From: an uncultured Rhodospirillaceae bacterium
GTDB taxonomy: Bacteria > Pseudomonadota > Alphaproteobacteria > Rhodospirillales > Rhodospirillaceae
Length of the DNA: 49,083 nt
Reading direction: 5' to 3'
Assembly (NCBI GenBank): GCA_943787205.1
Contig: CALSLN010000015.1
Location: forward strand, 1 to 49,083
Below the pieces are notes generated by a model, which had not been told where the DNA came from, did no database searches, and worked only from the letters and a program-made list of their open reading frames with translations. The first letter of the stretch is position 1. Every line of letters begins with the position of its first letter. Below, in pieces: positions 43,712 through 49,083 of the stretch. Position numbers and translations under genes: made by a program.

Positions 43712-44521
43712 ATGACACGTCCCCGCCGCGGCTATACCGATGGTCCTTTCGGCCAAATTCATTTTCAGGATACAGGCGGAGACGGAGAGCCGTTGGTACT
43801 TTGCCACCAGGCTCCCATTACTTCGCGCCAATATGACCTAGTTTACCCCCTTTTGGCGGAAGCCGGAATTCGGGCCATCGGCATCGATACTCCAGGGTTT
43901 GGCTTATCGGACGAGCCAGATCACGTTCCATCCGTTGAAGAATATGCGACGGCAATTCCGCCCGTCCTCGATCAGCTCGGACTCACTCAAACGAATATTC
44001 TCGGCCATCACACGGGTGGCCTCATCGCCACTGAGGTCTCCCTGCAATTTCCAGATCGCGTCAAGAACCTCATCATCAATGGCCCCTCACCGTTCACGCC
44101 TGAAGAGATTGTTGAGTGGAATGGCTTTGTCGACAAGTTTGAAAAAGGCTTTGTGCACAAGGAAGATGGGTCTCACCTCAGTGAATTGTACGCGCGGCGC
44201 TGGCAATGGGCAGAAGCTGGGACTGATCCAGCATTGGTTACGCGCTATGTCGTCGAACAGCTACAGGGCTATGGCCCCTTCTGGTATGGCCACAATGCTG
44301 CATTCGCATACGACCACAACGTTACTCTTCCGAAGATCACGCATCGCACGATGATTATGATCAATACCGGTGACATCATTTACGAGCACGCGAAAAAAGC
44401 CTACGCCATGCGACCCGATTTCGAGTTCTGTGAACTCCAAGGCGGTGGTATCGATATTACGGACCAAATGCCCAAGGAGTGGGTCGCGGCTGTCGCTGGG
44501 TTTATTCTGCCTGGAGCGTAA
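43712..44521 (+). CDS. Alpha/beta hydrolase-fold protein with GHHTG elbow
   Basis: 269 residues, cytoplasmic, intact paralogue of the gene at 22013-22817. The fold is clear (GQIHFQDTGGDGEPLVLCHQ, AGIRAIGIDTPGFGLSDEPD), but the elbow ILGHHTGGLIATEV has His100 where the nucleophile Ser would be, and the catalytic His loop is GGGIDITDQMPKEW without His; the acid (NTGDIIYEH) is kept. Both paralogues share these changes, so they are conserved rather than accidental. It starts a two-gene unit with the VOC protein seven bases later. Function unknown. Confidence 0.85.
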   Translation: MTRPRRGYTDGPFGQIHFQDTGGDGEPLVLCHQAPITSRQYDLVYPLLAEAGIRAIGIDTPGFGLSDEPDHVPSVEEYATAIPPVLDQLGLTQTNILGHHTGGLIATEVSLQFPDRVKNLIINGPSPFTPEEIVEWNGFVDKFEKGFVHKEDGSHLSELYARRWQWAEAGTDPALVTRYVVEQLQGYGPFWYGHNAAFAYDHNVTLPKITHRTMIMINTGDIIYEHAKKAYAMRPDFEFCELQGGGIDITDQMPKEWVAAVAGFILPGA

Positions 44522-44528
44522 AACCGAG

Positions 44529-45494
44529 ATGGCGCGCCCGTGGGTCACAGCTATGGCAGGCGTAACGATTGCCTGCCCAGAACCAAACCGTCTCATTCGG
44601 TTAGCAACTGACGTGCTCGGTTGGGAAGTTTTTTGCTCTGAAAGAATTGATGATGAGCAGCAGTCTTCATGGGGCATCGCGTCTCAAAGCTCTGGCAAAA
44701 CATCAACGATTTTACGGTCCCGTGGCACGGACAGAGGCATGATTCGTTTAGTAGAAGGCCCTAAGCGCGTTTATCAGTCACCCATGAAATCTCGTTGGAG
44801 CGGAATCGAGATCGTCGTGACAAAGGATCTTGATCGGCTATCCGACAAACTGTCAGCCCATTCAGATTTTGAAGTTCAGCGCCCAATTCTCAAAGTCGAT
44901 TTTACGCACGCGGGGGCGAATATTCACGACTTCTTCTACGGGTATGCGCTAGGCGATGCGCACATTATGTTTACTATGGCCGAAACCCAGCCTGAAACCT
45001 ATGCCTTTCCAGACTCACCCAATCCTGTCGGTCATATTTTTGACGTGCATTTGGAAGCCGATTCTTCAAGCCAAAGCCAGGAGTTCTACGAGGGTACAAT
45101 TGGAATGAAGATGGTGTTTGACGACACCCTCAACGACAGCATGTTCTACGATACATGGGGATTATCAAGAGATACACCAAAAGTGAGGATGTCTATCTTC
45201 AAAGGCGATGCTGATGGCTTCGGTCTCGGAGGTATCGAGTTGCGAAGCTACGACAGCGCGACTATCGACCCAAGTTCAGCCATAGAAGATCGTTTTGATG
45301 GCGGAGTGTGCATGACGTCTTTTACGGTCAAAGACATCGATGGCTTATACGCGGTGCTCAGGGACTCTCCGCTTGCGACCGTACTCTCAAAACCACAGGT
45401 GCTTAACCGCGCACCGTACGCAGGTGGACGTGCTTTTTCTGCTCTAGGGCCGCAAGGAGAACGCCTCGAATTTAGTGAGCGATGGTCGGCCTAA
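44529..45494 (+). CDS. VOC-family protein with two glyoxalase-like domains
   Basis: 321 residues from ATG 44529, just after the alpha/beta gene's stop (7 bases), so it is co-transcribed. The domain starts with VTIACPEPNRLIRLATDVLG and a second unit with GHIFDVHLEADSSSQSQEFYEGTIGM, both betaalphabetabetabeta repeats of the VOC superfamily; candidate metal ligands are the His in HIFDVHLE and the Glu in ERLEFSE. VOC proteins include glyoxalases, ring-cleavage dioxygenases and epimerases. The longer open frame from 44370 overlaps the upstream gene in another frame and is not the real start. It overlaps the next gene's stop by four bases. Confidence 0.85.
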   Translation: MARPWVTAMAGVTIACPEPNRLIRLATDVLGWEVFCSERIDDEQQSSWGIASQSSGKTSTILRSRGTDRGMIRLVEGPKRVYQSPMKSRWSGIEIVVTKDLDRLSDKLSAHSDFEVQRPILKVDFTHAGANIHDFFYGYALGDAHIMFTMAETQPETYAFPDSPNPVGHIFDVHLEADSSSQSQEFYEGTIGMKMVFDDTLNDSMFYDTWGLSRDTPKVRMSIFKGDADGFGLGGIELRSYDSATIDPSSAIEDRFDGGVCMTSFTVKDIDGLYAVLRDSPLATVLSKPQVLNRAPYAGGRAFSALGPQGERLEFSERWSA

Positions 45495-46315
45495 ACACCG
45501 AGGAATGACATCATCGTCACGGCGGTTTCTTCCGGCTTATCTTGGTGCGGAAATGCACTAGACCCTTCAATCGCTTCAGATCGGCCATCTTTCATGAGGG
45601 CAATGGCGTCGCCAGCGAACCGTCCATAATTTCCTTTAGCGCCGTATGACATGAGAACCGGTGCCTCAATTCGCGATAGAATACTCATATAATTATAGAG
45701 CCCTACACCCCGAGCGCAGGGTTGAATCCATCGGCCGGCGGCCTTTCGACTCAGCGTCATTTCTTCCATATGAGCAGGGTTGCTCATGGCGAAAATTCGT
45801 TCCATATAAGATGGATCGCGAGGCATCGGATTTTCATTTGCATCAAAGAACCCGTTGGCAATTGCTTTCTCTGCATCAGCTTTAAGAACTTCGCGCTCTG
45901 TCCCGCCGGCTAACGCTGACCCGACCGTAATAAGTGACGTAACCCTTTCTGGCCAAAATGCTGCACAGACAGCTCCGACGCATCCACCAATTGAGCTTCC
46001 TGCGATAGCAATACGGTCTTCACCCAAAGTATCCAATGCCGACATGACGTGAGCCGCTAATTCTTCCTGGGTTGCGATGAACGGCGGGTGCCCTTCCATC
46101 TTAGAGGCGCCATGCCCGGTTAGGTCGAGTGCAATTATCCGCATACGAGTCGATAAAATCTGCATAACCCATCGCCACTCGGCAGCCCATCCACCAAGCT
46201 TGTGGAGCAGGACAAGTGTTTGCTCGCCTTCGCCGCCAGACACGTAGTGAATCATGCCGCCTGTAACGGGAATAGTCCCCTCATCAAAAACCATAGGTTT
46301 AGATAACCCTGACAT
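45491..46315 (-). CDS. Alpha/beta hydrolase (canonical Ser nucleophile)
   Basis: 274 residues from ATG 46315, with AAGGTGG upstream; TTG at 46321 is an alternative. Typical features: VLLHKLGGWAAEWRW, GHGASKMEG, nucleophile elbow AGSSIGGCVGA with Ser, acid region LMSYGAKGNYGRF (Asp unclear) and His in SAFPHQDKPEET. So this one, unlike the GHHTG pair, can be a real serine hydrolase, for esters or C-C bonds. Convergent with the VOC gene by a four-base overlap, and divergent from the Glu-receiver gene. Confidence 0.87.
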   Translation of the reverse strand: MSGLSKPMVFDEGTIPVTGGMIHYVSGGEGEQTLVLLHKLGGWAAEWRWVMQILSTRMRIIALDLTGHGASKMEGHPPFIATQEELAAHVMSALDTLGEDRIAIAGSSIGGCVGAVCAAFWPERVTSLITVGSALAGGTEREVLKADAEKAIANGFFDANENPMPRDPSYMERIFAMSNPAHMEEMTLSRKAAGRWIQPCARGVGLYNYMSILSRIEAPVLMSYGAKGNYGRFAGDAIALMKDGRSEAIEGSSAFPHQDKPEETAVTMMSFLGV

Positions 46316-46441
46316 GTGCAACCCACCTTCACTCTAATTGATTGGTTCAACTTCGAAACGTAAGAGAATCCATTATTCGCAGAACCTGTCTTGATCCAGG
46401 TGCTAACCGTCGGCCAATATGACCTGGGGAGCAAGATATCG

Positions 46442-47668
46442 ATGGCCGAACCGCCGCAGCATGATCGATCACAGATCGATGACACGGAGCTAGCACCGAC
46501 CGATTCATATCAGGATCAGGCGGCCCACGATGAGTCTGAAGAAATGCCAGAAGAGGCAGCCTTCTCGACAAGCTTTCAACCGGGGCCCGAACCTGCCTCT
46601 GCCGCAGATCCTGAAAATCTAAATCCGTACCTAAGCGAAACGCAGGAAACTGAATTAAAGACCCCAGACGAACATCAGAGTAATGAGGGCGAGGAAGACG
46701 CCGCCGATGGAACTCACGAGGCCTCGTTTTCTAGCGAACCTCAACCCACGCCTGACGAATTTTTCGCAGAAGAGAGTGCCGAGCCTACTCACATTCAAGA
46801 AGCGACAGCTGAACAGGCTGTAGAGACTGAAACCGCACCTCTGAACCAAGGCGTTCAAGAAAAACCTCAGAATGTTTCGGATGAGGAAGCGTTTTCTACC
46901 GACCATCGAGATGCGACGGACGCTTACGCCAAAGAAAACCCGGAAGAGCCCGAAGTTTACTCAGATATGAATCAGGGTAATGGCTCAGAAACTGCCACCC
47001 CCTCCATTTCCTATAAGTACGATACCAACCAATCGTACCAAGTTGAAAAAGCTGATGAAGAGATTGAAGGTGACGACGAGGATGAGGATGGAGAAAGAGC
47101 CGTCTCATTCAGAAACAAGAGAGTTCTTCTCATTGAAGACGAAAAAGAAACGGCCGACATCATTTCTAAACATCTTAAACGCATGGGATTCGGCGAGGTT
47201 ACAGTGACGTCCAATGCGACCGGTGCCTTAAACCAACTTGCAAAAGATAAAGACCTTTTTCCCGATATTGTTCTACTTGAGCTTGCCCTTATTGGCATGG
47301 ATGGCATTCAATTCTTAGCCCAACTCAGAGCAAGTAAGAATAAGCGCGTTCAAAACCTACCGGCGGTCGTTATTACTATGCTGGACAGCCCCAGTATCTA
47401 TCGCCGCGCTGCTCGCCAAAAGGTCGGCGCTTTTCTTCGAAAACCCGTCTCAACCGAGTCACTTAGAAAAGGTATGCACGATGCACTTGCTGGGCAAATC
47501 GTCGAGAAACCTTTTAGCCAACCTAAATCTTGGCTTGATGATATAGACGAAGAAGAACTCCGCGCTAAGCGCGATTCAGTCAAAGCAAAGGCATCCGCTA
47601 AAGCACAAAAGTTGGGCTTCTGGGGTCGGTTATTAGATGCTCTAATACCTTGGTCTGGTAAAGCATAA
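46442..47668 (+). CDS. Orphan response-regulator-like protein with Glu at the phospho-acceptor site
   Basis: 408 residues from ATG 46442. Residues 1-220 are acidic and low complexity (many Glu, Asp, Thr, Ser) and probably disordered. Residues 226-350 form a receiver: RVLLIEDEKETADIISKHL (acidic pair Glu232, Asp233), the phospho-site position DIVLLELALIGMDG with Glu280, Thr312 (VVITML) and Lys334 (FLRKPVSTE). The other receiver residues are intact, so Glu280 may mimic the phosphorylated state. A C-terminal tail with Trp and Lys (KLGFWGRLLDALIPWSGKA) could contact a membrane or partner. No output domain is visible. Confidence 0.85.
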   Translation: MAEPPQHDRSQIDDTELAPTDSYQDQAAHDESEEMPEEAAFSTSFQPGPEPASAADPENLNPYLSETQETELKTPDEHQSNEGEEDAADGTHEASFSSEPQPTPDEFFAEESAEPTHIQEATAEQAVETETAPLNQGVQEKPQNVSDEEAFSTDHRDATDAYAKENPEEPEVYSDMNQGNGSETATPSISYKYDTNQSYQVEKADEEIEGDDEDEDGERAVSFRNKRVLLIEDEKETADIISKHLKRMGFGEVTVTSNATGALNQLAKDKDLFPDIVLLELALIGMDGIQFLAQLRASKNKRVQNLPAVVITMLDSPSIYRRAARQKVGAFLRKPVSTESLRKGMHDALAGQIVEKPFSQPKSWLDDIDEEELRAKRDSVKAKASAKAQKLGFWGRLLDALIPWSGKA

Positions 47669-47685
47669 GAAAGAATCTGAACAAG

Positions 47686-48399
47686 ATGAGTTTAAAAAAG
47701 TACTTAGTAGCAACACTGCTTTGGTCAGCTTGCATGTCGTCTACAGGTTCTGCCAGGTCTCAGGATAATCCTGGTTTTCTGTTTGTGAATGCAACAGTGA
47801 CAGATGCCGAGAAGCTCGGGGTCTATGGACGCGCTCTTCCCGCAGTTTATGCCAAGTACGAAGGTGAATATCGCATATTCGGTGGAATCGGTCGAGGCAT
47901 CACTGTGTTAGAAGGCAGTGCAAAACATGAGTCCGTCATCTTCGCCGAGTTTAACAGCCTAGATGATGTTGAGGCATTTTGGTGGTCGGACGAATACAGA
48001 AAGGTCTTCCCCCTTCGCGAGGGCGCAGGCCAATTTGATGTCATTGGTATTGAGGGAACGGGCCTAGAACCGTATGAGGCGAGAGACGGTGTCCAGCCAG
48101 CCTATGTGTTTACTTTTATTAAGGTCACTGATCGCGACAAAGCCATGGCTTATGTCGAGGCAACAACGGACCTAACGCAGAACGCTCCGGGCCGAGTGAT
48201 AGCCCTCGCACGCCCTGACGATTATAAAGTCCTTGAAGGGCCTGCCCCTGACTTCACGATTGAAATATCCTCGTGGCCGAGCGTATCGGCGTTCGAGGAC
48301 TACCTATCTGATCCTAAGTATATCGCTGCGATACCAAATCGTGACGCTGGAATGGATCTAACCATTATGATTGCCGAGGTTCCGAAACCTCAGCAATAG
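47686..48399 (+). CDS. Exported protein with two DUF1330-like (dimeric alpha/beta barrel) domains
   Basis: 237 residues with a signal peptide (MSLKKYLVATLLWSACMSST, cleavage near ARSQ). Two repeats follow: residues about 30-120 (GFLFVNATVTDAEKLGVY, IFAEFNSLDDVEAFWWSDEY) and about 135-230 (AYVFTFIKVTDRDKAMAYVE, FTIEISSWPSVSAFEDYLSD), each the ferredoxin-like dimeric alpha/beta-barrel pattern of DUF1330. Role unknown; such domains often bind small molecules. It starts 17 bases after the receiver gene and probably shares its transcript. Convergent with the final methyltransferase (2-base gap). Confidence 0.78.
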   Translation: MSLKKYLVATLLWSACMSSTGSARSQDNPGFLFVNATVTDAEKLGVYGRALPAVYAKYEGEYRIFGGIGRGITVLEGSAKHESVIFAEFNSLDDVEAFWWSDEYRKVFPLREGAGQFDVIGIEGTGLEPYEARDGVQPAYVFTFIKVTDRDKAMAYVEATTDLTQNAPGRVIALARPDDYKVLEGPAPDFTIEISSWPSVSAFEDYLSDPKYIAAIPNRDAGMDLTIMIAEVPKPQQ

Positions 48400-48401
48400 G
48401 A

Positions 48402-49083
48402 CTAAACCCAAGCTCCAAAGATAAACCAGCTCGCGCCGTTACCATGCTGTGGGGCGTCTTTTTCCCCATCGACGAAGGCTTTGAAGTTATCTGGCCCAAA
48501 TGAACTATAATTCGGGATTAGAAGCTTGATGCATTTATCCGCTTCGAAACCGACGCCTTGGCATAATCCAATCACGTCTTGATTCCGGAACTCTGCGTAA
48601 AACGGCTCATTGTTATTTGGGCCAGTATCCCAATCCAGATAGAAACCGTAGTAGGGATCGACTTCCGAATTGGGAGGCAACTCCATGTGCACCATAAGGC
48701 CACCTGGCTTCAACACTCGCTTCGCCTCAGCAAAGATCGCTTTTGTGGATTTAACAGGCAGCTCATGGAGAAAGAAACTCGACGTCACAATATCAAAGCT
48801 GTCGTCTTCAAAATCTAAGTTTTCCGCATCTTGCTGGGAAAAATGAACCGCCCGATTCTCATGAGACGCAACCGCATGGCCAAACCTGAGTAAAGGTGCG
48901 CCGACATCGACGCCGTGCGCTTCAGCCTCTGGATAAACATCAAGATAGGGAAATAAATTTTTCCCCGTATTGCATCCCATATCAAGGATACGTTTTGGTT
49001 TGAAGTCGGGGTGTTTAAACTTGAGATAGTGGGCGATAGACTCGCCTACTCCGCCAGGGTTTCCTTTGCGATGCTAAAGCCAC
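48402..49083 (-). CDS. Class I SAM-dependent methyltransferase (5' partial, paralogue of the gene at 4861)
   Basis: The 3' portion reads DMGCNTGKNLFPYL (motif I), GVDVGAPLLRFG, FDIVTSSFFLHELPVKSTK, VLKPGGLMVHMELPP and ends GASWFIFGAWV. The motifs NNEPF, ADKCIKL and SWFIFGAW are shared with the methyltransferase at 4861-6102 (NNEPF, DKCIES, SWYLFGAW). Reading in frame back to the edge gives NPGGVGESIAHYLKFKHPDF, but a TAG stop appears at 49074-49076, so either a further indel or the end of the true frame lies at the window edge. Only the part inside the window is described. Confidence 0.8.

Noticed and set aside
44370..44528. Long N-terminal extension of the VOC gene
   Set aside because: It overlaps the preceding alpha/beta hydrolase in another frame and lacks VOC-like sequence; ATG 44529 fits the family and spacing.
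1..49083. CRISPR arrays and prophage genes
   Set aside because: No regularly spaced direct repeats, cas genes, integrase or phage structural genes were seen.

Overview
The window looks like chromosome from a Gram-negative bacterium, most likely an alphaproteobacterium. The run rlpA - dac - tmk - holB - metG - tatD - metallo-beta-lactamase on one strand is a familiar alphaproteobacterial gene order, the tRNA-Ser encodes its own CCA, and several exported proteins carry Sec, Tat or lipoprotein signals. The species cannot be told from the sequence; the many small hydrolases, nitrilases and MFS exporters would suit a free-living, probably aquatic, heterotroph.

Layout. 1-2.9 kb: an ABC export system of the MacB/LolCDE type (partial ATPase and two FtsX permeases). 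2.9-4.9 kb: a secreted nitrilase-like gene and a YedK/HMCES gene, both broken by small indels and separated by a clear terminator. 4.9-8 kb: a SAM methyltransferase, then an epoxide hydrolase divergent from a WYL regulator with a perfect 27-bp dyad between them. 8-17.7 kb: a small membrane protein, a GFA-like protein and the housekeeping block. 17.9-21.8 kb: a cyclase remnant, an NMT1/THI5-type ABC importer and MTA phosphorylase, ending at tRNA-Ser(UGA). 22-49 kb: accessory territory with alpha/beta hydrolases, an IS3-family element, a LysR gene, a run of exported or lipocalin-like proteins (PAP/fibrillin, DUF1838, TPR-PRMT, 7TM protein, beta-propeller, CpeT-like, tannase-like), tandem nitrilases, two MFS carriers, two degenerate response regulators, a VOC protein, DUF1330 and a second methyltransferase at the edge.

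Most striking points. (1) The 27.4-36.9 kb locus brings a fibrillin-like and a CpeT-like protein, families best known from photosynthetic lineages, together with a PRMT7/9-like arginine methyltransferase fused to TPRs. (2) Several enzymes keep their fold but lack the expected catalytic residues: the tannase-like protein has lost Ser, Asp and His; two paralogous alpha/beta hydrolases carry GHHTG in place of GxSxG; the secreted nitrilase lacks its Cys; two receiver domains lack the phospho-acceptor Asp, one with Glu instead. (3) About ten genes between 2.9 and 26.7 kb are broken by one- or two-base indels, many in homopolymers, including the essential metG and tmk, while 26.8-48.4 kb has none. 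This points to sequence or assembly error in the first half, and those genes are described here in reconstructed form.
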